Below, in pieces: positions 25,694 to 36,496 of a stretch of 64,000 nucleotides of DNA (its first letter is position 1; every line of letters starts with the position of its first letter). The DNA comes from Cryptolaemus montrouzieri. Taxonomy: Eukaryota > Arthropoda > Insecta > Coleoptera > Coccinellidae. Both the position numbers and the translations under genes were made by a program. The stretch covers positions 17,626,001 to 17,690,000 of the forward strand of contig JABFTP020000103.1 of the NCBI GenBank assembly GCA_013387265.2. Direction: 5' to 3'. The notes beneath the pieces are model-generated. The model had not been told where the DNA came from. It was given only the letters and a program-made list of their open reading frames with translations, and searched no databases.

Positions 25694-25700
<7 letters not shown>
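23952..25700. mobile_element. Fold-back DNA transposon with long inverted repeats, internally deleted
   Basis: The left arm (23952 to about 24590) and right arm (about 24985 to 25700) are inverted copies, beginning gtggcccacga on each side. Both arms hold agcttgaga-like blocks such as cacttgataagacaaaacag on the left and its near copy on the right. Each arm has insertions absent from the other: about 120 bp near 23975-24090 on the left and about 230 bp on the right. The outer flanks are TA-rich, so the TSD is ambiguous. The centre keeps a transposase scrap. Confidence 0.75.
24617..24830 (+). pseudogene. Transposase C-terminal scrap in the fold-back element
   Basis: Reads KWIGRRGPWNWPARSPDLTS then LDN. 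This is the ..RWIGRGGP.WPARSPDLTPLDF block of the Tc1/mariner-superfamily transposase that is also found at 30204-31221. The third catalytic acidic residue lies in this block. The following 150 bp are shifted and full of stops. It suggests the element was derived from an autonomous parent by internal deletion. Confidence 0.65.

Positions 25701-25738
<38 letters not shown>
25698..25738. repeat. (TA)n microsatellite, 41 bp
   Basis: Pure TA run abutting the right end of the fold-back transposon. Confidence 0.9.
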
Positions 25739-25740
<2 letters not shown>

Positions 25741-26603
25741 CAGTTTGTCTGAGTCATCCAAATTGTGGCATTATATTGATTAGATTTATTAGATATCGAG
25801 TAATTGATACCTTATTGATACTTATAGATCTCTATGGGCGAAATATGGTAACTGCTTCAAAAATTAATTTCACCCTGACTCTGAGGTTCACACAGACAAG
25901 CTATGGATAAGATGGCATATTCTGATGAATCAAGTGTGAATAACCTAAAATTTCGTGTTCAATTATCTATCCAAGGCATAATGCATGAAATTCTCATCAC
26001 CAACATAAATTTAACGAGGCCAATAGATTCCGCTGCATGTCTCTTCGATTTCTCTCTTCTTTGCCAATATCGGATCCATCTGCGACATACCACTAGATTC
26101 GACAACAGAAGACATATAACAGGGTATTATTCGCTGTACACAGCCCCGCATACGAGATGCGCATTTCCACTATTTTATGCGTTGTCTGTCGGCTCGATGG
26201 GGTGGTATGTAAATGTGTCAGTTTTCACGCCCTGATTGACTGAAGAAGAGAGGGATTTACCCCGCATAATGCTCTCGTAGAAACACTCTCGTTCCACTCA
26301 CTTCAGGGCCACATCTAGAGTAATTTTAAACTAGCACCTGACAAGAATGGAAATAACCGCACTTAACAGAACAAACGTTTCCGTAAAATCGAAACTTTAT
26401 CAAATATTGAAACTCTACTTATTTGAATTCTCCATTCGATTCGAATCTTGAAATTCAATATTAACTCTAAACATAAAAATCTTTCATAATTTCAGTCGAA
26501 AAAGTATCGAGAAATGGTCAATGGAGTACAAAATATATATTTTTCATCCAAATTTATTGTATCGCCTTCAAAGGAGGCGCACCTTCAAAATAATACATTT
26601 ATG
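25739..26603. other. No assignable gene
   Basis: Apparently single-copy; 25900-26240 is more GC-rich with a 110-codon open frame on the plus strand that resembles nothing I know. Confidence 0.35.
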
Positions 26604-26816
26604 CTAACGAATTATCCAATCATCTAAATCATAGGTTCCCAAACTTTTTGTGTCGTAGACCCTTGCCATGTTTTTTGGGTTTGGGTCACCTTGTAACTGC
26701 AAATTAACCATATTGAAATTTGCAAGCAAATCTGTTGAATAGGTGATGTCTGTTTTCCACTTCATTAAATGGGGTAGCCGGTTAAGAAGGCTCTGGTTGG
26801 CCCCACAGATTTTCAT
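26604..26816 (-). pseudogene. hAT-type transposase fragment fused to an element end
   Basis: The minus strand reads RLPHLMKWKTDITYSTDLLA then NFNMVNLQLQGDPNP. This is like the hAT segment ..FL.D....LN.LN..LQGK used in ZBED5-like transposases. The open frame then runs directly into sequence whose plus-strand form, ataggttcccaaactttttg (26630-26649), is typical of hAT ends. So the fragment looks like an internal deletion joining transposase to a terminus. The other terminus was not located. Confidence 0.5.
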
Positions 26817-27382
26817 ACGATTGACCTTAAAATCTTGAAGAGAGCCAAAGAATTTTTTTAAGATTTCTTTTAACCTACCACCCCCAGGAAAACCCCATAA
26901 ACATGAAATTGCATTATTTTATGATTTTAATTTTTTTTAACGATAAATTACAATATTTCAGCAGGTCCAACGACACAAAAAATTTGTTTAGTGTTCAGAA
27001 ATACTACCACAATTTTTTCAGATTTTTTTCGTCGAGGTTATTTCATGAAAAAACGAGGTTAAATGTGACAAAATCGCTATTTCCATTTTTCAGTCTATGA
27101 GATTTCGGGTTAGGTTTGAAAAAAACAAAAACAACTGAATTGAATTTGAAGATACATTCTTCCTCTTCAAAATGCCGCCAAGTGGACATTATTTTGTTGT
27201 CTCTTGCGTCCGAAAATTAAATTTGAATGAAAAAGATTATTTTTATTTATGCATTCTCAGTATACAAAAATAACAAAAAGTTTGAATTTTCAATTACAAT
27301 ACCGTTCGAACAAAAATTAAATCTTCAAGAGTGTACAACGACAGAGCACCGCGCCACTGGTGAATCACCCAGTATATAGAAA
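26817..27382. other. No assignable gene
   Basis: AT-rich; no motif recognised. Confidence 0.4.
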
Positions 27383-27790
27383 AGAATGAGGATATAAATA
27401 CAATGTTCTTAAGTAATTAAAAGCTTATTGGGTTGTTTCTTCTTAAGGGGTTATTGATGACAGGTATATCCAATAAATTAAGGAATAGATTGCTCCCTGA
27501 AGAGATTCAATAGAAGGGCTTGAATCGACTTGTTCATTAAGTATTTGTGTTTGTTGATTTCTAAAATTTTCCAAAGATCTTCCAATATTTATTATCTGTA
27601 TGCAAAATTTCAAACTGTCGGTCGAAAGAGTGACTATTTTCTAGGAGATGATTCGCGTAATTTGAATCTGATATTTTATTTGGAAAATGAAGCAGTTTCT
27701 CAATTAAATTACCCGAATTGTTGGGAGAGCTACTACATTTGAATCTAGATTGTCCAATATATGGAAATAATTGGAGACCACACATTTGTG
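27383..27790 (-). mobile_element. Penelope-like element, family 1, minus-strand 3' fragment
   Basis: Reverse complement matches 11340-11640 of copy 1. The minus strand reads SDSNYANHLLENSHSFDRQF then EILHTDNKYWK, the C-terminal end of the PLE protein after the GIY-YIG core. The last 90 bp with the hammerhead-like motif are missing, and there are small deletions. It may be the inverted 5' flank of a copy whose body is lost. Confidence 0.75.
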
Positions 27791-29394
27791 ATAGGGTTAT
27801 ACCACCAAATTTTTCCCAATGAAATGAGTTGACATTTTTGATTGGGTGTAACTCGATCTATTTTTGCCCACATGATCTTCAAGGCAGAAATACACTAACG
27901 GAATATGTTGGTCCTTCAAATTGCAAATTCACATATAAAAACTTTTTTTTTGATAAGGGTTTGAGTCAGTCCTGATATTTCACCAAAATGGATCAGATTT
28001 TCGAAGTATCTCGAGTTTAATGAATGTAAGTTTCACTGTAACGGAACACCCAAATAATAATTCCATTTTGTAAGAATGGAATATTCGAGTACAAAATTAG
28101 AAAAATTTTTGAAGAAGCGGTATTCGAGCCCTACACCTTATATTGATTTTCGAATTCTAAAATGCTGAGGTAGGAGTTTGATTCTAAATTATCCAAAGCA
28201 AGCTCTTTGATAGTCTCTCTCGGTTTGAGAAATTATCTATTTTTATTGTTTTCTGAGTTAAGAGGGTTTCAATCAATTTTTAGTTCGTACGTAATATTTT
28301 GAAAATATGTAGCATTCAGGCATTTGAGGGTCGCCGATATAATTTGTTCTTTATTTAGACCTATCCAAAATATAGATTATCAACTTAAACCTCAATAAAT
28401 CGCAATAGATATTCTTCCAAACTTCCATCCAAAACAGGCCCAAAGAACATATAAGCCAATCCAATCTCATTAGATAAGATCAGTTTTTATGGGGGTAATT
28501 TGCATCGACCATAAATCAGGACCGCATTTGCCAACCGTCCATTTGCCGGTAATGTAAACATATTGACGGACCGTGATTTATAATGGCAGGGGCTTAATGC
28601 AAGTTGCGGTCTATTCTCCGTTTGAACACGATATCCCAATAATTTCATATTAACCTGATAGCGCGGCACTGCATTGAAATGGGTAAAACCCTAGTTCAGT
28701 TATTGAAAACAATGGCTATAGGTAAGGGAAGTGCCTGTTTTAGTGTAAATTGATACCTATATTATATTTTTCATTTACTTCAACGCATATGTCTATTTAG
28801 ACAATCAAATGCAGAAAATCGAAAAAAAAAAGATCTTGCACATAAAAAAACTTAAATACGGAAATTCATGACAGTATTTTTTTCATTTAAAGAGTAAGAA
28901 AAAGACGTCAGGAAAATTTGAGAACAATTTTTCATGAATTACTTTGCATTTCAGTATAAGCAAAATGCACTTTCCCAAGTGTATCTCGGAGGGCAATAGG
29001 ATGAAAAATTCGATAAATTAGGTAAGAATAGAGTCCAATTTGGTTACTCGAGTAGGGTTTGGGTCGCTACTCACGAATATGACAATTAAAATGACCTCCG
29101 GAGCACCTGCTGCCCAGAGAGATAGGTGTTTGGGTCATCTCCTGCAGTTTTAGGCAAAATTTTCATAAATATGATTGAAGATCGTCGACACGGTGGTGTT
29201 AAAATACGCTGAGCACGAATTTCACCATGACAAGTGTTTCTGATATATATTTTACAGATGATTTACACGATTTGAGTATATTTTTGAATAGAAATAAAAC
29301 TTTTTGAAACCTAATAAATAATTGTGGAATCCATTCTAATCTACATTTATAGACACAATATATACATAAAGACGCAATGTATACATTACATTAT
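27791..29394. other. No assignable gene
   Basis: About 1.6 kb without recognised features, apart from a GC-richer island at 28487-28670. Confidence 0.4.
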
Positions 29395-29795
29395 ACGTTT
29401 ATACAGTACCACAGGGTACTGTCTTGGGACCCATTTTGTTCACATTATAATGAATGGATTGCTGCCCATGCAGAAAAGGGCGAAATTATTAGTTATGCCG
29501 ACCATACACTTATTTTCTATTTAGCTAAAAACTGGAAACAATTGAAATTATTAGTAGAATTAGTTTTTTGTTTGATGTAAAAAACTGGATTGCAGAACAC
29601 ATGTTAACCATAGATTCTCAAAAAATAAAATATATTCTTTTTTATAAATATCGGAGATCTTTGCCGGATGGCTTACCTCTTTCTATTAACGACGAAGTAT
29701 GTACACTTGAGGTCCCTTGTACATATGAATGCCAGTACCTTGTAATGATTATTGATTCGTATTTGAGTTGGGATGCACATGTAGGGTGTAGCTGA
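29395..29795 (+). pseudogene. Jockey/CR1-like RT fragment
   Basis: Reads VPQGTVLGPILFTL, a stop, MNGLLPM, then after a shift EKGEIISYADHTLIFYLA, where YADH replaces the catalytic YADD. The next frame gives DVKNWIAEHMLTIDSQKIKY and YECQYLVMIIDSYLSWDAHV. These are the palm and post-palm blocks of Jockey/CR1 RT. Only about 400 bp survive; both ends are lost. Confidence 0.65.
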
Positions 29796-29863
29796 AACTA
29801 GGGCCACCCCTGTATCATTTCTTTTCCATTTTGAATAGTTTAATGAAATTTGGAAATCTTATA

Positions 29864-31846
29864 GAAGACAACATTTTGAATTTGATAACATTAATATGTT
29901 CTACATTTCGTTTTCGGTTACGCCGGAAATGATACCATTTGTCGATTTTCAATTGGGACACCCTGTATTTTTTTAACTTATTTTAATTGGTAATCTCATC
30001 CTACAACCTTTTGACATATTTTTGAAGCGACAACAAAACGAAATCTTTTTTTTTGCAAGTTTTCATCTTTCGTTCAAGTAGGCCATGAACAGTGACAATT
30101 GGCTTAGCTGAATCCATTTTTTCACGAAAATACAAGGTTGCATTCAAAAATTTCATTGCTCATTTTTAACGGGGTGTCAAAGCGAACAGTGAAAACGAAA
30201 TAATTATAATAAATGTCCACCATTTTCACGAACACAACATCGCACACGATTGATGGTCCTCCTCACAACATTATTTAACTGTAGACTGTAATGCCTGCAA
30301 TAGCCTGTCTCAAACGGTTCCCCAATTCTTGTTGGGTTGTAACAGGTGTTTGATGAACCTCATTCTTCAAATGGCCCCACAAGAAGAAATCTCGTGGACT
30401 CAAATCTATCGATCTAGCTGGCCATCTTATGGGACCATTTGTACCTAACCATTTTTCGTGAAAAACTTAATCGAGATATCGCGAGACATCCTTTGTGTTG
30501 TGAGGAGGAGCAAACATCTTGTTGAAAATATATTTCATTCACAATAGCTAATGGCAACTCGTCCAATTCATCTTGTATTTGGGTACTTAAAATTAGAAAT
30601 ATCTCTCCCTTATCAAGGAACCTTATAGGCCCTATTAAATATTTTCCCATCATCCCCATCCAGACATTTAACGTTCTTGGAAGTTTCCATCTTGATGTCT
30701 GTGCTCATTTTGTTGTGACCAGTCCCTAGTATTTTGCCTATTGAACATTCCATTGTGTGTGAAACGTGATTTGTCACTGAATAAAATCTTTGTGGGATAT
30801 CGTGGATCGCCCTCCATTTTCCTAAGGTACTTTTTACTGTACTGGAGTCGCCTAACACTATCGTTAACGTACAGCTGTTGGTGTAGTTGATATTTGAATG
30901 AGCGGTACTTAAGTTTTTTCAAAATTCTCCATGCTCTTTGATGGCTAATTCAAAGCTCCTCGGCAATTTCCCTTGTTGATGTGGTTCGATTAATATCAAC
31001 AAATGTCAATACGTCTATTTCGGTATTTTCTTGGATAACGATATCTTCCTCTTCAGAAGATTGCACTTCACGAAATTTTCGTTCAACTTTAGGAAAATAG
31101 GTTCTATTCGGATGAAGTATTTCTGGTCTCTCTATAGTTGATCAGCTTTAACGATATTTTGCCTGCACTCTCCATTAATAAGGAGCATATCGACTTTTTC
31201 ACTTTGGGTGTATTGATTCATACTCAAAACTGAATTCACTAATTCGCAAGGTCGATAACTACAATGGAATTTTGACACTGATATTCTTATGATCACAGAA
31301 TATTAGGAGTATGAACAGAAATTTTGCATCGCCAACGGAGTTACTGTTATTAGTGAATAGGAAAACTGCAAAAATTGGCGAGGTATTATCCACTAGAACT
31401 CCGGAACCGTTGAGAATAGAGTGACTTGAGTGGTTCAAGAAAAAATATAAAAAAATGCTGCTTCTGTAATACCGGGTGGCGCAATATATCTGTCTCAGAT
31501 GAAAACCTACTTTTCGAGGAAAAACACGAATTTAAAACTTTCACACTCCGTAAAGAATGAGCAATTAAATTTTTAGATACAATCTTGTATTTTCGTGATA
31601 GGAGATGTTGGCTGAGCGAATTGTCACTGTTCATGACCCTGCAGAACGAAAAATGCAAAAAAAAAGATTGTGTTTTGTTTTCCTTTCAAAAATATGCGAG
31701 AAGGTCGTAGGATGAGATGAACAATTAAAAGAAGCAAAAAAATACAGGGTGTCCCATTTGAAAATCGTAAAGTGGTATCATTTCTGGCATAACCGAAAAT
31801 GAACTGTCAAACATATTAATGTTATCAAATTCAAAATGTTGTCTTC
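29864..31846 (-). mobile_element. Tc1/mariner-superfamily transposon with about 310-bp inverted repeats
   Basis: Left repeat 29864 to about 30182 and right repeat about 31537-31846 are inverted copies, starting gaagacaacattttgaattt at each outer end. TA flanks both sides (29862-29863 and 31847-31848). The total is 1983 bp, with one gene inside on the minus strand. Arms differ by several substitutions and indels, so it is not recent. Confidence 0.85.
30204..31221 (-). pseudogene. IS630/Tc1-like transposase pseudogene
   Basis: Starts at 31221 with MNQYTQSEKVDMLLINGECR, then a helix-turn-helix with VDINRTTSTREIAEEL and RAWRILKKLKYRSFKYQLHQ. The DDE domain follows: ILFSDKSRFTHNG with the first Asp (about 30775), YFQQD with the second (about 30520), and PARSIDLSPRDFFLWG with the third (about 30400). 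It ends RENGGHLL with a stop near 30204. About 340 codons is the usual size. At least one extra base inside the QQDGAPPH block and several stops make it inactive. Confidence 0.75.
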
Positions 31847-32935
31847 TATATATTTTTCATCCAATTCCATTAGATGATTGCTAGCCAACTTTCATCCATG
31901 GAAAAATTTTCATTCAATAATGTCGAGAAGAGTTAAAATTTCCACTATGTTCCCCATCAAACAATTTATAAAATGAAAAAATATTGCTAAATCATAGGAA
32001 GCCACGCAGCTATTGAATATGAGATTCATTTTGATGATAATGGAAAAAACTTGTTTGGATAACAGTACAACTTTACATAGAGGAAACATAATAAAAGCTG
32101 CAAGTCGGATCGTAGTCTATTCGTATTTTGCTTTTCACAGAAGGAAATTCCTGCAATAATTTTATTGTAATAACATCTCGACTCTGAGATTGCGGAAATA
32201 TGTTACGGAAAATGTGAGCGCTGTGGCTGACTTTCCAGATTACATGAACTGAAATTAAAAATAATGTTGGCTTTTGAGTGGTTTTTTCGATAGCATTTAT
32301 ATATTTCTTTTATAAATGTTCCTCAAGATTAAAACAATCTGAAGGCAAATTGAAAAACTATATTGAAAAGATATTCGCAATGAAATTCTAGGTTATACTC
32401 ACAGCACAACTATACTAATAATTACGAGGGTGATCCTAAAAGTATCAAACCTACCTCTATTTTTTTTCGGTATTATTCCACGTCGTCAGGCTTGTGGCAT
32501 CTGTTGAAAGAGTCCCCATTGGACTTAATAGCTCAATCCTAAGACTTTTCTCAATCTGAACACATTATTAGTAATCTGGCCGGTATCGTTTACAAAGCGT
32601 TCATCTCTTTTGTTTCAATCGTTTGTTTGTCGACGAATTGGCACATGTTAGATGGCGCTGTTAGTCTTGAAAACTGCCAAAAATTTTACAGAGCTATTTC
32701 AGGACTACAAGAACGCTGATGCAGCTTTGAGACCCTGTATAATCTATCGAAATTCTACATTATATTCCTTCGAGAGATTAATCATGGTGCACTAGATAGA
32801 CCTAATCAAAAAATGAGTGAACATTGATTTGATATTATTTCGACCTCAACATGCTTTTTGTTTTCCATTGCTCACAAGAAAGCTTCCACTAAGGAAATCA
32901 GTATTTAGTTTTGAGATTGTTACCATAATTCCACG
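31847..32935. other. No gene; solitary mariner-like end
   Basis: Only one signal: ttacgagggtgatcctaaaa at 32422, like a mariner terminus with a TA on its left. No transposase and no opposite end were found. Confidence 0.35.
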
Positions 32936-33002
32936 GTTCATGAAAAGCAAGCATTTTCACGAACAGAAATGGCAACACAAGCCATAATTTTATGCTAAAT
33001 TC
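32936..33002 (+). repeat. Direct repeat C, copy 1
   Basis: Matches 34084-34153 over about 67 bp (shared core tttcacgaac, gaaatggcaacaca, tgctaaatt), in the same orientation about 1.15 kb apart. Confidence 0.7.
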
Positions 33003-33040
33003 ACTGATGATGGCTGCTGATGATAAGTTGATTGTGAATA

Positions 33041-33592
33041 ATGCTGCGATCAGATTTCATGGCGGAAAATGAGATCGAGATGGCAGTACAAAAGACGGAG
33101 CTGGGAATCTTAAAGGATCTCAAGGAGAGCTGTACTCTAGAACTTCGATTATACGGAAAGGACATGACGCTCAAAAACAGAGTAGAATATCTGGTGATGA
33201 TCCTGAAAAAGAGACTCTTGTGCGGTATGTTGCCTATTACAATACCTATAACATGAAGACAAAAGTTGCGGTTGTGGGCATGATGATGTCGAACGTTAGA
33301 GTGCCATCGTCCCGAAGGCCAGGAGGCTTTTGAACACTATAGATCATATGGTGGATATATATGGAACCCCAGTATTGGAGAGGGAGATGTGTATGGAGAA
33401 ATATAAGAGGAATGAAGACGTGGAGTCGAGATTACGAATGCGAACGTTCGGGCTCCCAAGAGGAAATACCTTTGGTTCACCCAGAAGGAGCGTGGGTCCT
33501 CTGAATCTTTCAGAAAGAAGATTGGAAAGGCACAGAGTGCGAACTAGTTGGATTGTGGTCTGGAAGAAAGCGTCGCTAATAGTCAAGTGAGG
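33041..33592 (+). pseudogene. Unidentified coding-like sequence between direct repeats
   Basis: Two plus-strand frames follow each other. The first reads MLRSDFMAENEIEMAVQKTE then ELRLYGKDMTLKNRVEYLVM (33041-33256). The second, beginning upstream of its ATG at 33330, holds HMVDIYGTPVLEREMCMEKY. Base composition is less AT-rich than its surroundings and the frames look protein-like. The ELR..G...T...L...L pattern faintly recalls a SAP-like motif in gag proteins of insect LTR elements, but I would not assign it. The flanking direct repeats at 32936 and 34084 could belong to the same unit. Confidence 0.3.
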
Positions 33593-34083
33593 AGATAAAG
33601 CGTGTTATTCCTATACTTTTCTTTGAGTTTGAAGCGATATTGCATGTGTGGTGTGAGACATCAAATCGTCAATGAAAACTGTGATTTCACATCCTGCACC
33701 TCAGTTAATATCAGCTTTTAGTGTGACATAAAGTTGGCTATATCGTGTGATCTGCAAGTCAATAATCTGGCATTGTTCTGTGCCCTATGCTTTCTGGCTC
33801 ACCTAGCAGAAAGAATTTCTGAACTCATGTTCTAAAAATTTTTTTTTTTCAAAATCATACATGAAAGTGAATGTTCACATTCAGCCTTTATGTTTTGTAT
33901 AAGTTGCAGCATAGAGAGGATCGCGCTCTACTTGTCATCCCGTCCTTAACCTAAAAGTTTCAGTCGCACAACACAGCTACAGTTTATATATTATATATTT
34001 AAAAGTAGATTTTGGTGATCAAAGAACAAACTTATATATTTTATGTATACAAAAATTATTGCAGATGATCATGCGCTGTATCT

Positions 34084-34153
34084 GTTCATGAAAAGCGAGC
34101 GATACATTTTCACGAACCGAAATGGCAACACAGTTCATAATTTCATGCTAAAT
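34084..34153 (+). repeat. Direct repeat C, copy 2
   Basis: Second copy of the repeat at 32936-33002, with a few substitutions and small insertions. Confidence 0.7.
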
Positions 34154-35351
34154 TTCCGCTCAAATGCGCTTGAGTTGGGTTAGTGGCTACTCCCCATTAT
34201 GAATTAATAAAAATAGATAAAAAATTAACGGCGTAATACCAAACTCTAATTACGAAAAGTGTATCATGGCATCAATGTTAAATGTCACATTCATTATGCA
34301 TGGAAACTACCCGGCAAAACACCACAAATAAATATAATTCACATTCTGACTGTGATTAAAATCATTGAAATGAGTATTGAAATTAATGTCATAGCGAACG
34401 GGCTTTTGTACTTTATGTAAACATTTTTATGATGTCCCACCCGAATTTATTGCTGCAATATTTTCCATAGGTCAGTGGGTGAATTTTATTCGGTGGAGTG
34501 TTAAATACTGAACGGTATATTTTCCATCATTGATATCTTTGCATTGAACTGAATTCATCAATTGGAAATAAAATGTTTTAGTTTTAGTCATATGCATTTA
34601 GAAAAATTCATTGGATAAACCAAACTGTTTTTTTTCTCATATCTACTATTCTATTCATTCTGTAGTGATCTACCTGGTGTCGTTGGAGTCGTCTGGACCT
34701 TCTGTTCATTATAATAATAATAATAATTAGTTCATTATAATAATAAAAATTTAAACAAAAAGATATACAACGTAAATAACTCCAACAAGCAAGACTAAAG
34801 ATGCATACTAATAATAATAAGATCGTAACAATACATTGGAAGCGATTCAAGAACACATGTCCACATATTCACGACTAATAGGTGGAAAAATAATCAAAAC
34901 TAACCCTTAAATGCATGCAGTTGCCAATCGGCAACAAATTATTTTATGATTAAAAAAACGTTTTGACAGATTAACGATTTTGAATGCATCATAATATGTG
35001 GGCATAGATCATAGACTATCAAAAAAAAACAATCTTGAAAGTTGGCGGTATTTTATCTGTCATACGTCTTTACAATTGAGTAAGTGTGAATGTTTCTGAA
35101 TTGGAGGGTATGAGTGTTTTGTTTTGCATTTCATATAAAATAAACTATTCTTCAAAGTTTTAAAAAATAGTTATCCAGTTGAAAACAAGGTAATATATGT
35201 TTGTCTTCGACATTCTTTGTAATTATGCGTTTGTCGTATAAGTGCATATATGAAAATGGTAGGAATAGTTATGTGCTGCTGGTTTGGCTTTATCTTTTTA
35301 TTTTTGCTTTTTAGTATAACGCGAAGGCTGTGCGATAGAGAAATCAAAGAT
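34154..35351. other. No gene; short (ATA)n runs
   Basis: Contains ataataataataatta near 34712 and another short run near 34738, possibly a LINE tail. The rest is AT-rich with no motif. Confidence 0.4.
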
Positions 35352-36487
35352 ATGCTCATGCCTTCAGAAATTGGTGAAGTCTCTGAGGATGACGAAGGTA
35401 TAGGTGAATAAAATGATGTCGAATATTATCCAAATATACAGGATATTTTAGCTGATTATGATAATGAACCTTCCGAAAATTAAGAAGTCGAAGAAAATCC
35501 TCCTCTTTTATCTGACGAAGCTGCTAGGGCTTCGGCTGGAGAACCTCAAGGATCTTCACCCAGTCCATCAGTGCCAGATATTCCTGGAATTGCAGCTTAG
35601 AGATCATGTAGTAGAAAACTAATTTAAAAAATCGTAATTTGACATGGAATGAAGATCGCATTGCCTTCCTAGAAAGTAGTTAGCTACCTCCAGAAGAAGC
35701 AGAGCTAGAAACTCCGTTCCGTCGTTAAGTCGCTTGGAGTATAGACCACATAATATACGTCGATAATTTTTACACCTCAATTCCTTTGCTGCACTACCTT
35801 GATAGTCAGGGTATTTATGCCATGGGTACTATACAAAGGAATCGGCTTGGCAAGAATTGTAGACTGTCAGCCCAGAAGGATTTAATGAAAAATTCTCTAC
35901 CTCGGGGATCATATGAAGAGCAAATGGTAGATTTTGAAGGTGTAGACATATCTATAATGACCTGAAAATACAACAAACAAAGTATTAACATTGCCATCTA
36001 CATAAGTAGGAGCGGAACCAGCCGAGACAGTTAATAGGTACGACAAGAAACAGAAGAAACTAATTACTATACCTTGTCCCAAAATTATCAAGGACTATAA
36101 CGCCCATATGGGGGGAGTCGACCTAATGGATAGCTTTTTGGTAAGACATAGGATTAGAATATAGAGCAGAAAATGGTACATTAAAATTTTCTATCATTTG
36201 ATTGGCATGGCGGTCGTAAACTCATAGGTTTTATATAAAAAAGCCAATACTAGCAATCAAATCAAAAAGATGACTTAAGGTGACTATAGAGTTGAGTTAG
36301 TAGAAGCTTTATGCAACTATAAAATAAGTGTTGAAAAGACAGAAAGACCGTCTAGCAGCAATATTGAGAGAAAATACAAAGAGAAAAAACCTCGTCGTAC
36401 ACTAGTGAACCCTGTACCTGTGAAAGATGTAAGAACGGATGGTGCTGACCATAACAAGGGAAGATGTGAAAAGAAAATATAATGCAC
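35352..36487 (+). pseudogene. piggyBac-like transposase pseudogene, 5' part
   Basis: Begins MLMPSEIGEVSEDDEGIGE with the acidic N-terminus usual in this family, and continues through NLTWNEDRIAFL. A central deletion then joins it to YVDNFYTSIPLLHYLDSQGI, YAMGTIQRNRLGK (catalytic Asp in DNFYTS, about 35760) and, after stops, PKIIKDYNAHMGGVDLMDSF with the last catalytic Asp (about 36115), then RKWYIKIFYHLIGMAVVNS. Many stops; the first part of the DDE core is gone. The C-terminal zinc region starts with GRC at 36464 and is split by a LINE, resuming at 38014. TTAA-flanked ends were not identified. Confidence 0.75.
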
Positions 36488-36496
36488 ACTCCTTGG

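Noticed and set aside
32936..34153. Direct repeats C as LTRs of a short retrotransposon
   Set aside because: Too short (67-70 bp), no TG..CA ends, no primer-binding site seen and no pol domain between them; kept only as an unexplained repeat.
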